A stretch of DNA of 64,000 bases, from assembly GCF_003260975.1 (NCBI RefSeq), contig NZ_CP030041.1:5397501-5461500 (forward strand). The letters run 5' to 3'. The DNA comes from Echinicola strongylocentroti. Its GTDB lineage: Bacteria > Bacteroidota > Bacteroidia > Cytophagales > Cyclobacteriaceae. Each line of letters begins with the position of its first letter. The first letter of the stretch is position 1. The notes beneath the pieces are model-generated. The model was not told where the DNA came from and searched no databases. It worked only from the letters and a program-made list of their open reading frames with translations. The position numbers and the translations under genes were made by a program. This document shows positions 15,696 through 24,801 of this stretch, in pieces.

Positions 15696-15965
15696 ATGAA
15701 TAATAGAGAAAAGTTAGAGAAAATGGACAGAGCTTTGAGGTTATTGGATGACCTAAAACATAGCCAAGTGGCTTTGATAGAGAAAGCTTCCCAGCTCCAA
15801 CTTGATGCCATGGAGTTCAATTTTTCAAACATGGAGAAAAATATGGGAGATTTGTATACGCGCTACAATGAGTCCCTTGATATACTCAATGAAGAGTTAG
15901 AGCGATTTGAGATCAGAAGAAATAAATTTGAACAAGAACACGGGTTGGATAAGGAAGAAGAATAA
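15696..15965 (+). CDS. Small predicted coiled-coil protein of unknown function
   Basis: An 89-residue, highly charged, almost entirely helical protein without Cys or membrane segments. Leucines and other hydrophobics recur at heptad-like spacing (KMDRALRLLDDLKHSQVALI; YNESLDILNEELERFEIRRN). It should be a small cytoplasmic coiled coil. I recognise no family. It has its own AT-rich upstream region and shares a terminator hairpin with the convergent pckA gene. Confidence 0.65.
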   Translation: MNNREKLEKMDRALRLLDDLKHSQVALIEKASQLQLDAMEFNFSNMEKNMGDLYTRYNESLDILNEELERFEIRRNKFEQEHGLDKEEE

Positions 15966-15966
15966 G

Positions 15967-16001
15967 AAAAAGCCCTCCACATTTTATGGAGGGCTTTTTT
16001 T
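15967..16001. terminator. Bidirectional terminator between a small coiled-coil gene and pckA
   Basis: A perfect 9-bp stem AGCCCTCCA / TGGAGGGCT has an A-run on its left and a T-run on its right. It can therefore end transcription from both convergent genes. Confidence 0.85.
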
Positions 16002-17595
16002 ATGAGTTGGGAGCTCCCGCCATGATTTCACCAGATGCGAAGTCCTCGAATTGTTTGAAGTTTTCTGCAAAGGCCAAGGCCAGTTGGTGAGCTTTGTGGT
16101 CATACTCCAAAGGATTTTCCCATGTGTCCCTTGGATTGAGTAGGTTACTAGGGACATTAGGGCAGGTTTGGGGAATGGCTACATTGAATATCTCGTGGGT
16201 TCGGTAAGTTACATTTTTTAAGTTGCCTTCCAGGGCTGCAGTGATCATTGCCCTTGTGTAGCTTAGCTTTATGCGTGTGCCAATGCCGAAAGAACCACCC
16301 GTCCAGCCAGTATTGACCAACCAGACATTGACGTCATGATCTTTCATTTTCTTACCGAATAGTGTAGCATACATTGTGGGGTGAAGTGGTAAGAATGCCG
16401 CACCAAAACAAGCAGAAAATGTTTTTTTTGGTTCAGAAATGCCCATTTCCGTGCCTGCTACTTTTGAGGTATATCCTGAAATGAAATGGTACATTGCTTG
16501 GCTATTGTTGAGTTTTGAGATGGGAGGTATCACTCCAAAGGCATCCGCGGTGAGCAAGAAGATGTTTTTGGGAATAGTGCCCAAGGGTGGTACAATCGCA
16601 TTTTGTATGTGATGGAGAGGATAGGCCGTTCGGGTATTTTCCGTGAGGTGCTTATCCGTATAGTCTACGGTCCTGGTTCCGGGAAAGTAGCGGGTGTTTT
16701 CCAGGATAGCCCCGTACTTAATGGCATCCCAGATTTCGGGTTCTCGGTCTCTGTTGATATCCACTACTTTTGCGTAGCATCCTCCTTCAAAATTAAATAT
16801 TCCGTTATTGGTCCAGCCATGCTCATCGTCTCCTACGAGTTTTCTTTCGGGGTCTGCGGACAGTGTGGTCTTTCCTGTTCCGGACAATCCAAAGAATACT
16901 GCGGTATCACCAGCCTTACCGATGTTTGCCGAACAATGCATGGACAATACCTTTTCTTTTAATGGCAAGAGGTAATTCATGACGGAAAAGATCCCTTTTT
17001 TGATCTCGCCAGCATAGGCAGTGCCACCGATCAATATTATTTTTTTACTGAGATGGATAATGGTGAAGTTCTTTCCTCTGGTACCATCTACAAATGGATC
17101 TGCTTCGAATTCAGGGATACAGATTACCGTATATTCGGGTTTGAAGTGTTGTAATTCTTCCTGGTCAGGTCTCAGGAACATGTTATGGCAAAATAAATTA
17201 TGCCAAGCCAACGTAGTGTAAACCCGAATGTTTAGTCTGTACCTTGCGTCAGCCCCTGCATAAACATCTCTTGCGTAGAGGGGTGATTTTTTGAGATAAG
17301 AGCACATCCTATCGAGGATATTGTCAAAATGAGATTCCGAAAGAGGAATATTGATACTTCCCCACCAAATATTTCCTTTGGTCGTCTCGTCAGAAACGAT
17401 ATATCGGTCCTTTGGGGATCTTCCTGTGAATTTTCCTGTGTCAGTCATCAGAGCACCAGTGTCTGTAAGGGTGCCTTCTTTTCTCGCGAGAGACTGCTCG
17501 AGGAGTTCAGCTGGAGTAAGATTGAGTTTTACCTGACCATTGTCCAATTGCTCGTGCAATTGCGACTGATCAGTAGTAGGGCTTGTACTGAACAT
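16000..17595 (-). CDS. pckA: Phosphoenolpyruvate carboxykinase (ATP)
   Basis: A 531-residue enzyme interconverting oxaloacetate + ATP and PEP + CO2 + ADP, the entry step of gluconeogenesis. Present are the substrate-binding TGRSPKDRYIV (57-67), the kinase-1a P-loop GLSGTGKTTLS (236-246), the metal-binding VGDDEHGW, and ENTRYFPGTRTVDYTDK with further active-site basic residues. Length is typical of the ATP-dependent class, and there is no GTP-class signature. Monocistronic with its own terminator and a candidate -7 element. Confidence 0.97.
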   Translation of the reverse strand: MFSTSPTTDQSQLHEQLDNGQVKLNLTPAELLEQSLARKEGTLTDTGALMTDTGKFTGRSPKDRYIVSDETTKGNIWWGSINIPLSESHFDNILDRMCSYLKKSPLYARDVYAGADARYRLNIRVYTTLAWHNLFCHNMFLRPDQEELQHFKPEYTVICIPEFEADPFVDGTRGKNFTIIHLSKKIILIGGTAYAGEIKKGIFSVMNYLLPLKEKVLSMHCSANIGKAGDTAVFFGLSGTGKTTLSADPERKLVGDDEHGWTNNGIFNFEGGCYAKVVDINRDREPEIWDAIKYGAILENTRYFPGTRTVDYTDKHLTENTRTAYPLHHIQNAIVPPLGTIPKNIFLLTADAFGVIPPISKLNNSQAMYHFISGYTSKVAGTEMGISEPKKTFSACFGAAFLPLHPTMYATLFGKKMKDHDVNVWLVNTGWTGGSFGIGTRIKLSYTRAMITAALEGNLKNVTYRTHEIFNVAIPQTCPNVPSNLLNPRDTWENPLEYDHKAHQLALAFAENFKQFEDFASGEIMAGAPNS

Positions 17596-17638
17596 ATAGC
17601 TATAAAGTTATTTGGGTTATACAAAAAAGGTATTGTTA

Positions 17639-17646
17639 CAAATATA
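17639..17646 (-). promoter_or_regulatory. Candidate -7 element (TATATTTG) of pckA
   Basis: An exact match to TAnnTTTG on the minus strand, 43 bases before the pckA ATG. A -33 element is not obvious. Confidence 0.4.
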
Positions 17647-17820
17647 TAAGAAATAGCATTTACCATAGCTGTATTGTTGGAAAAAAAGTGCTTTTTCAAA
17701 CGATTTCGGAGGGTGTTTTTAACGTGCCTGTTGAGGTAGTCATGTAACGGCATGTTAGATAGAGGATGGTGCCAGTGTTCCTAAATCGATTAATATGATG
17801 GTGTAACAAAATGGGACATT

Positions 17821-17853
17821 TTTGATAGATTAGGAAAAAATCTCTTATCATTG
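17821..17853 (+). promoter_or_regulatory. Candidate promoter of the peptide transporter gene
   Basis: TTTG at 17821-17824 and TATCATTG at 17846-17853 are separated by 21 bases. This resembles the Bacteroidota -33/-7 arrangement with one mismatch in the -7 box. The ATG is 41 bases downstream. Confidence 0.4.
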
Positions 17854-17894
17854 TAGGATTAAATAGCTAATTAATTCAGGAATTATATACCCAA

Positions 17895-19478
17895 ATGTTA
17901 CAGAACGAAGAAACGAAAAACCACGAAATTGACAGAGGTTTTGATGGGCCATCCATGTTTGGCCATCCGAGAGGATTGATGACATTGTTTTTTACCGAAA
18001 TGTGGGAGCGCTTCAGTTATTATGGAATGAGGGCGCTTTTGATCTTGTTTATGACCACTGCGGTAATAGACGGGGGGCTTGGTTTTGATGACAAGACATC
18101 CGGTGCTATATATGGTTTGTACACCATGGGAGTTTACCTTTTGGCATTACCGGGAGGCTGGCTTGCTGACAGGCTTCTAGGACTTAAAAAATCGGTGTGG
18201 TATGGTGGGATTATCATTGCCTTAGGGCATTTCACTATGGGATTACCGGGGATTCTTTCACTTTTGGATGGAGGTCATGAAGCAACATCAGCGTTGAGCT
18301 CCTTGGATACGACTTCCTTCTTTTTAGGTTTGATTCTAATCGTAGTAGGGACGGGGCTTCTGAAACCGAATATCAGTTCTATCGTTGGGCAGTTGTACCA
18401 TGACGGTAGCTCCAAGCGTGACGCAGGTTTTTCCATTTTTTATATGGGGATCAATATCGGTGGATTTATTGCACCGATTATTTGTAGTACTTTTGCGGAA
18501 ATTGACTGGCATTTAGGTTTTGGAGCTGCAGGCTTTGGTATGATCCTAGGGTTGATTCAGTATAGGTTGACTTCAGGGACGCTAAGGGGCAAGGGAGACT
18601 TGGCAGAGCCGCAGTCAGAGGAAGAGATCGCCCATAGGAGGAGGTTAAGGTTATTTACATTCCTTACGGTAGTAGTAGTAGCGGTTGTGCTTTTTCTAAT
18701 GTTTCAAGGAGTAATAGTCATTAATGCTGCAATGATAGCTGACGCTTCTTATAAAGTGATTGGAGTCGTCGCTGCGGCGTTCTTTATTTATATTTTACTG
18801 TTTGGAGGCTTGACCAGGGATGAAAAGAAGAAAGTAGGCGTAATTGCTATTTTGCTTTGTTTTGGTGCCCTATTTTGGTCTGGATTTGAGCAGGCTGGCT
18901 CCACGCTGAATCTTTTTGCTGAACGGTTTACAGATCGGCAAGTGATGGGATGGGAGATACCATCAGGGTATTTCCAGTCAGCAAACTCCTTATTTATAGT
19001 GATTTTTGCCCCGATTTTTGCTGCATTATGGGTTTGGCTGGCCAAGCGGCATTTGGAGCCGAGTTCACCGATCAAATTTGCCTTTGGTCTGTTGTTGTTA
19101 GGGGTTGGGTTTTTGGTGATGTATTTTGCTGCGAAGGTAGCTGCTTCAGGTGATATGGCAGCGCCCAGTTGGCTACTGTTCACCTATCTATTTCACACTT
19201 TTGGCGAGCTGAGTTTGAGTCCGGTGGGTTTAAGCCTTACGACTAAGCTTGCGCCGAAGAAGTTTCAGGGACAAATGATGGGCATGTGGTTCTTGTCCGT
19301 GGCACTAGGAAACCTCGTAGCGGGGATTATAGCTGGAGAGGCCAGTGGAGAAACCAAAGAGGCTGTAGCCGAAATGCCCGATCAATATATGTTGATCGTA
19401 ATGGTGTCCGTGGGAGCAGGGCTGCTTCTTTTACTGATCACCAAGCCAATTAGAAAATTAATGGGAAATGTAAGATAA
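17895..19478 (+). CDS. POT/PTR-family proton-dependent oligopeptide transporter
   Basis: A 527-residue MFS protein importing di- and tripeptides with protons. The N-terminal PTR2 signature GLMTLFFTEMWERFSYYGMR contains the E-x-x-E-R proton-coupling motif (here TEMWERFSYYG). The second family signature appears as GTGLLKPNISSIVGQLY and FSIFYMGINIGGFIAPI. The C-terminal half has FWSGFEQAGSTLNLFAE and GELSLSPVGLSLTTKLAP. About 14 membrane segments as is usual for bacterial POTs. A strong terminator follows directly. Confidence 0.94.
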   Translation: MLQNEETKNHEIDRGFDGPSMFGHPRGLMTLFFTEMWERFSYYGMRALLILFMTTAVIDGGLGFDDKTSGAIYGLYTMGVYLLALPGGWLADRLLGLKKSVWYGGIIIALGHFTMGLPGILSLLDGGHEATSALSSLDTTSFFLGLILIVVGTGLLKPNISSIVGQLYHDGSSKRDAGFSIFYMGINIGGFIAPIICSTFAEIDWHLGFGAAGFGMILGLIQYRLTSGTLRGKGDLAEPQSEEEIAHRRRLRLFTFLTVVVVAVVLFLMFQGVIVINAAMIADASYKVIGVVAAAFFIYILLFGGLTRDEKKKVGVIAILLCFGALFWSGFEQAGSTLNLFAERFTDRQVMGWEIPSGYFQSANSLFIVIFAPIFAALWVWLAKRHLEPSSPIKFAFGLLLLGVGFLVMYFAAKVAASGDMAAPSWLLFTYLFHTFGELSLSPVGLSLTTKLAPKKFQGQMMGMWFLSVALGNLVAGIIAGEASGETKEAVAEMPDQYMLIVMVSVGAGLLLLLITKPIRKLMGNVR

Positions 19479-19479
19479 C

Positions 19480-19512
19480 AAAAAAGGGAGCTGATTCAGC
19501 TCCCTTTTTTGT
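19480..19512 (+). terminator. Rho-independent terminator of the peptide transporter
   Basis: The stem AAAAGGGAGCTGA / TTCAGCTCCCTTTT starts 1-4 bases after the stop and ends in a T-run. Confidence 0.88.
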
Positions 19513-19531
19513 TGCATTTATCGTGGATTGA

Positions 19532-19678
19532 TTAATCCTCTTTCTTGTCTCCTTTGAAAAGCGTATTTCTAATATCTATATTGGAAATTCCTGCTCCTAA
19601 ACCAATGAGGATACATACTATTAATATAAATAACTGGGCTCCTGAGCCAAGGGGGGAATTGAATATTTCCAGTAACAT
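19532..19678 (-). CDS. Small single-pass membrane protein
   Basis: About 48 residues from MLLEIFNSPLGSGAQLF; a longer frame opens at 19741 but adds an unlikely N-terminus. One hydrophobic helix (LFILIVCILIGLGAGI) is followed by a short charged tail (FKGDKKED). Such proteins are common in Bacteroidota but I do not recognise a family. It lies in tandem with the acidic protein gene upstream and ends next to the peptide-transporter terminator. Confidence 0.45.
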   Translation of the reverse strand: MLLEIFNSPLGSGAQLFILIVCILIGLGAGISNIDIRNTLFKGDKKED

Positions 19679-19798
19679 ATTTATAATGTTTAAATGAATG
19701 CTAAATCTTCCGCAATTTAATACGTCGATGGCATTGGTCAAAATATAATAAAGAAAACTGGCCAGTCATTTTAATATGAAAGGCCAATTGGTCACCAA

Positions 19799-19990
19799 TC
19801 AGTCAAAATCATCATCGAAATCATCATCGAAATCGTCCAAATCATCCTCTTCATAATCGATTAGATTTTCTTCTAATGCTTCATCATCGTCCAGATCATA
19901 AACATCCTCGTCAAAGTCATCTGGAGTGAATTTTTCGTCTTCCTCGAAGTCGTCAAATTCGTCGTAATAGTCTTCTGTTCCTCGTGCCAT
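19799..19990 (-). CDS. Small, extremely acidic protein
   Basis: About 63 residues starting MARGTEDYYDEFDDFEEDEK and ending in an Asp/Phe-rich repeat-like tail (DDFDDDFDDDFD). Well over half of the residues are Asp or Glu, and there is no Cys. Proteins of this composition are intrinsically disordered and may bind basic proteins or metal ions. Function unknown. The initiator at 19990 is preferred to one at 20023 because the added residues are basic and out of character. Confidence 0.6.
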   Translation of the reverse strand: MARGTEDYYDEFDDFEEDEKFTPDDFDEDVYDLDDDEALEENLIDYEEDDLDDFDDDFDDDFD

Positions 19991-20023
19991 GGTATGATTA
20001 TTTGTAAGTGGTTTTTTTGGCAA

Positions 20024-20777
20024 GATTTTCCACTATTTACGGCAAAAAAATTATTTGATCAACAAAAATAATAAATAATAACGAACAGTAGTTTAGCCCA
20101 GATTCGATGCCCCTAAGGTTAGTGTGTATTTGGTAATATTGGTGTTGATTATATGCTTTAACAGAAGCCTCCTAATTCTTAACAAAACAGCATTGATTTC
20201 GGTTTTAAGGAGGACGTGCCATATATCGTTTAGAGTTGACCTAGGTTGGATTGTGAATTATAAGTGGAAGTGCTTGATTTGTTTATGAATTGATAAATTT
20301 GTTAAGGGATTGTTGATTAATTTTTATCTTAGGGAGTATTATGGTGTTTATTTGATTTTTGGAGATTTTTTTTTCTCAATGTATTTTTTGAAGTTGTATA
20401 AATCTTGAAATACGTATGTTGATGATTAAGGCTCGTATGTTTACGTTTTTTTTGAATACCTGTACAGAATTGCTTCAATCGGATGTGTTTTTTAAACCAT
20501 GAAAAATGTTTTTTAAATTAATTTTAATGTATTTTGTTTGCATTCTTGTGTTGCTTACTCTAAATTAGTGTTGTGTAAAAGGACACTGCGTACCAGTGAA
20601 AACAGCATATAGGATATTTGTGTATCAAATAAAAACAAAAGGAACATGGAAGATTCTCTACAGTAATGATTAGACATTAGGAGATATTAGGTTGCTTCAT
20701 TGGTATAAAGCCTCAAGGAGGTGGATTGCAAATATTTATCTAAAAATGACAGTTGTAAATTTTTATTTGACTCTATT
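20024..20777. other. AT-rich spacer upstream of the exopolysaccharide locus
   Basis: About 700 bases with no supportable gene. It is very AT-rich, with T-tracts around 20280-20450. A long untranslated leader or a regulatory region for the initiating glycosyltransferase is likely. A GTG at 20721 opens the following frame earlier, but its AGGAGG directly abuts the codon. Confidence 0.5.
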
Positions 20778-22160
20778 ATGAATAATGCTAATAAAATTGT
20801 CGCGGGTTTTTTCTTCATTTGGGACACCGTAATATTAGGGATTACTTTCCTCGTTTCACTATATATCTTTAAAGACACTGGTGTGCAAGGGTTGGATTGG
20901 GCTCTTTTCTTGGGTTTGGTCTCTATTTGGTTTGTTATTGTTAAGTGGAGAAAGCTATATTTCTTTGATCTTAATGGGGACTTTTCCAAAAGGATTTTAA
21001 ACTACCTAAAATCAAGTGCCATTCTGGTGGTGGTGCTAGGTTTAGTGTACTTGCTATTTACCTTTCCTCCCACCTTTAGGAAAGTAGTACTTTCCTTTTC
21101 CATAGGATTTCCTCTGATCGGGATTGTTACCAATTTCGTGATTTTGAGTATAATCAATAGATTAAAGAACAACGGAGGGGTTGGTAAGAATGTGTTGGTG
21201 ACTGGGCAAGGAGAAATGGTCGGAAGAGTGAATTCTTACTTTAAGGAAAACCCCAACAAGGGATACCAGGTGAAGGGCATGGTTAAATACCAGAATGCAC
21301 CTGAGCCACAATTGGCCGGAGAAGAAAGTTATATTGGTGACTTGGATACTATGGGGGACTATCTTAAAGAGAATCCAGTAGACGAAGTAATCGTGGCTAT
21401 GCCAATACAGTATTCCGAAGAAATCAAGAGAATATTGACCACTGCAGATTATTACGGTACAAGAGTGAGGTTTGTGCCCGATTATCAAAACTTGTTGGGT
21501 GAAGAATGTAAGGTGGTTCGCCAAGGGAACATGGACATGATCAATGTTAGACAAATGCCATTAGACGATAAGCTTTCCTTTTTCATAAAGGAATGTTTTG
21601 ATTGGTGTTTTTCGAGTTTGATTTTGTTGATGTTGTCCCCATTGTTTTTTGTAATTGTTCTACTGATTAAACTTGATAGTCCGGGACCGGCATTTTATTG
21701 TCCGGTTAGGATAGGAAAAGGGGGGAAGCCTTTTAGGGTTTTTAAGTTCAGAACGATGAAAGAAAATGATAATACTGGAAAAGCCTCTACAGTCGAAAAC
21801 GACCCTCGTATCACAAAGGTGGGTAAGTTTCTTAGAAAATACAGTATCGATGAATTGCCGCAATTTGCCAATGTCTTCATGGGTGATATGAGTGTGGTGG
21901 GCCCTAGGCCTCACCGTTCATACTTGAACGAAGAGTTTCAACGTAGTGTAGATAAAGCCATGGTGAGACATTACTTTAAGCCTGGGGTGACAGGATGGGC
22001 TCAAGTGAGTGGCTGGAGAGGTCCTACTGAGACAGCTGAGCAAAAAGAGCAGCGCATAGCTCATGACCTTTGGTACCTTAAAAACTGGTCAATGAAATTA
22101 GATATCAAAATAATATATTTAACCATTTTTGGTCGTAAAACACACGGGACTGCTTTTTGA
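20778..22160 (+). CDS. Exopolysaccharide-initiating sugar-phosphate transferase (WcaJ/PglC type)
   Basis: About 460 residues (479 if the GTG at 20721 is used). It should transfer a sugar-1-phosphate to undecaprenyl phosphate, starting repeat-unit synthesis at the inner membrane. Four N-terminal membrane segments precede a nucleotide-binding-like CoA_binding_3 region (NVLVTGQGEMVGRV). A fifth hydrophobic segment and the bacterial sugar transferase domain follow: PVRIGKGGKPFRVFKFRTM, KYSIDELPQFANVFMGDMS, VVGPRPH, and PGVTGWAQVSGWRG. All catalytic motifs are intact. It is divergent from most of the locus. Confidence 0.93.
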   Translation: MNNANKIVAGFFFIWDTVILGITFLVSLYIFKDTGVQGLDWALFLGLVSIWFVIVKWRKLYFFDLNGDFSKRILNYLKSSAILVVVLGLVYLLFTFPPTFRKVVLSFSIGFPLIGIVTNFVILSIINRLKNNGGVGKNVLVTGQGEMVGRVNSYFKENPNKGYQVKGMVKYQNAPEPQLAGEESYIGDLDTMGDYLKENPVDEVIVAMPIQYSEEIKRILTTADYYGTRVRFVPDYQNLLGEECKVVRQGNMDMINVRQMPLDDKLSFFIKECFDWCFSSLILLMLSPLFFVIVLLIKLDSPGPAFYCPVRIGKGGKPFRVFKFRTMKENDNTGKASTVENDPRITKVGKFLRKYSIDELPQFANVFMGDMSVVGPRPHRSYLNEEFQRSVDKAMVRHYFKPGVTGWAQVSGWRGPTETAEQKEQRIAHDLWYLKNWSMKLDIKIIYLTIFGRKTHGTAF

Positions 22161-22884
22161 TAGAGAATTGTTGGCATGGAGGATATTAGTATTCTCCATG
22201 CTTATTGTTGATTTTGTCCGGCCTTATTTTTTATTTGTTAATTAGGTATTTGTTTATTTTTATGATGTTTATATGTCTTATTTCCAATAAAATTTTGTTT
22301 GAAACTTGATTTTTATATCTAGAAAATCACTGGTTTAGGTGTATTGTACTGTTTTTTGTTGAGGAAATAATATCCAATATGTGGAATTTACTCTACAGTG
22401 TATGTCTCGATTTAATTATTGTTTGTTTTACAGAATTCAAATTTTTGCTGTATTATTTTAATTATTCAAATAATATTATTTGTTTTTTATCGATATGAAA
22501 AATCCTGATAATTTTATTATATTAATAAATAGATTTTAAATTGTATGATATTTATTATTTCATTGTTTAGTATAAATATTTTTATTTAATAATTTTTATT
22601 TCATTTTTTTGTTCATTTGTTTACGGTATTTATTCATTTGTTTACGTAGTTGTGTTGTTTGTTTTTATTTAGCTAAGTCCTTCAAATTCAAGGTGATGAT
22701 GTGGTATAGATGTTGGCAATAGATGGCTGTTAGCATTTAATCACCCTATTGATTTTTGCTTTTACAACAGTTTATCAACCAACATACCACACTTATGAAA
22801 ACTACCATTAGAGAAGGCCCACCTTATTAGCTTGCCTCGCATTGTAAACACTTAAAAAGTAATTATCACCTAACTTATTTATTA
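22161..22884. other. 724-bp AT-rich spacer between the initiating transferase and the lyase
   Basis: No gene seen. The sequence is among the most AT-rich in the window. It contains a pair of 14-bp direct repeats (listed separately) and probably the lyase promoter. Confidence 0.5.
22612..22646. repeat. Two 14-bp direct repeats 21 bp apart
   Basis: TTCATTTGTTTACG occurs at 22612-22625 and again at 22633-22646. A 21-bp period is two helical turns, the geometry of tandem regulator sites on one DNA face. They lie 239 bases before the lyase start. A regulatory role is inference. Confidence 0.4.
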
Positions 22885-24114
22885 ATGAAATCTATTACCA
22901 CTTTACCTTGCAAGAGTTTTCTTGCGGGGCTAACTACAGTCTTTTTTGTGAGTTCTTGCCAACTAGATGAATCACAGCAATTAGAAGTACAGGAGAGTGA
23001 AGAAGTAGCAGAAGTTACTACTAAATTGTCCGGTTTATTATTTTCCGAAGACTTTGAAGGGGATGATCCTCTCAGAGGAGTGCATTACCAAGGAGCCGAA
23101 GATTATAGCTTAAGGGTCGTTTCTTGGCGATCATTTGAAGGGGACAAATCAGCCATGTTCAGGTTGACTTCATCAGACGATATGGTTGCTAACGGAACTA
23201 GATCCGAAATATTGGTCAATGATAAGGCATCTTCTCAGGATATGTGGTACAGCTTTGCTGTTTATTTTCCAGAGGATGGTTACGAATATGATAAGACCAA
23301 TGAATCTATTTCACAGTGGAGACAAAGCTCTGGCGGACCATCACTGTCCTTAAGAACCGCTAAAGATGAGCTATACATCCGTGTCGTATCTCCTAAGGAT
23401 GAAGATAAATGGGAAACCATTAACTTAGGCCCTATAATAAAAGATGAATGGACAGAATTTGCTTTTCACGTCCAGCATTCATCTGACAGTGACGGTTCTG
23501 TTGAGGTCTGGAGAGATGGGAATAAAATCCTCAACTATAAAGGCCCTAACCTGTACAAAGGACGAGGACTTCCCCATTGGAAAGTAGGTATTTACAAATC
23601 AATCTGGAATTATACAAAAACTGATAGTGATATTCGCGCAATATATATGGATAATATCAGATATGGTGATCAGAATGTATCATTATCAGATTTGGTTACA
23701 GGAAGTATTCTAAATTTAGCAGATGTTGTAATTAATAATCCTAAAGAACCAAAATTAATTATTGCTAATGCTCATACAGAATCACTATGGGAAGATTTAC
23801 ATCCAGGAAAGATAATCTATTTTTCTAGGTTAGGTACGAATAAATTTAGTTTATATGCTGATGTTGATGAAAGAGTTGAAAGCGTTAGATTTGATTTGTA
23901 TAGAGAAACTAGCAATGGGTATAAATTGATTCATTCTCTGCATGATGGCGGGTATCCATTCCTTCTATTTGGAGATAATGGAAAAGGAAATTTCTATTAT
24001 GGGAATAATTTTCTTGAGTCAGGAAGGTACAAAGTAGAGTTTGCTGCATTTGCTGATGAGAAGGGTGTAATACCAATTGGAGATAAAACGTCTTCGACAT
24101 TTAAAATTTATTGA
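22885..24114 (+). CDS. Secreted polysaccharide lyase lipoprotein (heparin-lyase-I/PL20-like fold)
   Basis: A 409-residue predicted outer lipoprotein: the N-terminal signal ends in VSSC at about residue 25. Residues about 47-255 match the polysaccharide lyase domain PF14099 (glucuronan lyase PL20 and relatives): SEDFEGDD, NGTRSEILV, MWYSFAVYFPEDG, QWRQSSGGPSLSLRT, DEWTEFAFHVQHS and IYMDNIRYGD. Residues about 280-409 form a separate beta domain (VESVRFDLYRETSNGYKLIH, YPFLLFGDNGKGNF, SGRYKVEFAAFADEKG) like the accessory domain after many secreted glycoside-active enzymes. Likely role: trimming or release of the polymer made by this locus. Confidence 0.82.
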   Translation: MKSITTLPCKSFLAGLTTVFFVSSCQLDESQQLEVQESEEVAEVTTKLSGLLFSEDFEGDDPLRGVHYQGAEDYSLRVVSWRSFEGDKSAMFRLTSSDDMVANGTRSEILVNDKASSQDMWYSFAVYFPEDGYEYDKTNESISQWRQSSGGPSLSLRTAKDELYIRVVSPKDEDKWETINLGPIIKDEWTEFAFHVQHSSDSDGSVEVWRDGNKILNYKGPNLYKGRGLPHWKVGIYKSIWNYTKTDSDIRAIYMDNIRYGDQNVSLSDLVTGSILNLADVVINNPKEPKLIIANAHTESLWEDLHPGKIIYFSRLGTNKFSLYADVDERVESVRFDLYRETSNGYKLIHSLHDGGYPFLLFGDNGKGNFYYGNNFLESGRYKVEFAAFADEKGVIPIGDKTSSTFKIY

Positions 24115-24117
24115 TTT

Positions 24118-24155
24118 AAAAAAGGCTTATCCCATTTTGGGATAAGCCTTTTTTG
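24118..24155. terminator. Terminator between the lyase and the convergent acyltransferase
   Basis: A long perfect stem AAAAAAGGCTTATCCCA / TGGGATAAGCCTTTTTT with a 3-nt loop and a T-run on both strands follows the lyase stop. Confidence 0.88.
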
Positions 24156-24192
24156 AATTTTGGGAAGAGGAAAGATTTGTAATAGCAGGTTC

Positions 24193-24801
24193 TTACTTTT
24201 TGAGGGCTTCCATAGGTACTTCAGTAGGGCTTGCTTCTGCGGGATTTTTATGCTTTAGGACTTTTGCTGGTATTCCTCCGATGATGCAATTGTCCGGGAC
24301 GTCTTGAGTGACCACACTGCCAGCTGCTATCGTGACATTGTTTCCTATATTAATTGGTCCTAGGATGGTCACACCTGTTCCTATATAACAGTTGTCTCCT
24401 ATATTTACTTCAGGGTTATCTATTCCCGGCTTTTTTTTACCGATGAGTACCCGGGGAAGGACAGTACAGTTTTTACCTATTTTAGCAAAGACAGCCACTC
24501 TTACAAAGCCCGAGTGAACCAGATGAAAGCCTTCATCAAGCGTGTTTGGGTGAATGTAAAAGCTGTATTTCAGTTTCATTCTCCTATGGTTCCAGTACCT
24601 CCATGCCAAAGGAATATAGTCCCACAAAAACTTCTTTTTGTTGAGGTAATATTCCAAATACCTGAGATTTTTGAAAAAGCGATAAACCCTATAGCCTTCA
24701 GAATAAGTGATTCGCATGATAAAGGGCCTTTTTATATTAAGTTTCTCCTTTTCAACTTTCAATACCCTTTTTAAATCTGCTTTGGTTTTTATAATGTCCA
24801 T
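24193..24801 (-). CDS. Hexapeptide-repeat acyltransferase (serine acetyltransferase-like)
   Basis: A 202-residue left-handed beta-helix transferase. The N-terminal ~90 residues are basic and helical. The hexapeptide core runs from HLVHSGFVRVAVFAKIGKNC through VNIGDNCYIGTGVTILGPIN, IGNNVTIAAGSVVTQDVPDN and CIIGGIPAKVLK, the usual CoA-binding end. By context it most likely O-acetylates a sugar in the exopolysaccharide. A serine O-acetyltransferase role is less likely because the N-terminal SAT domain is absent. It is the last gene of the minus-strand series. Confidence 0.85.
   Translation of the reverse strand: MDIIKTKADLKRVLKVEKEKLNIKRPFIMRITYSEGYRVYRFFKNLRYLEYYLNKKKFLWDYIPLAWRYWNHRRMKLKYSFYIHPNTLDEGFHLVHSGFVRVAVFAKIGKNCTVLPRVLIGKKKPGIDNPEVNIGDNCYIGTGVTILGPINIGNNVTIAAGSVVTQDVPDNCIIGGIPAKVLKHKNPAEASPTEVPMEALKK

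Noticed and set aside
19799..20023. Longer start for the acidic protein at 20023
   Set aside because: The additional 11 residues are basic and unlike the rest; the Met at 19990 fits better.
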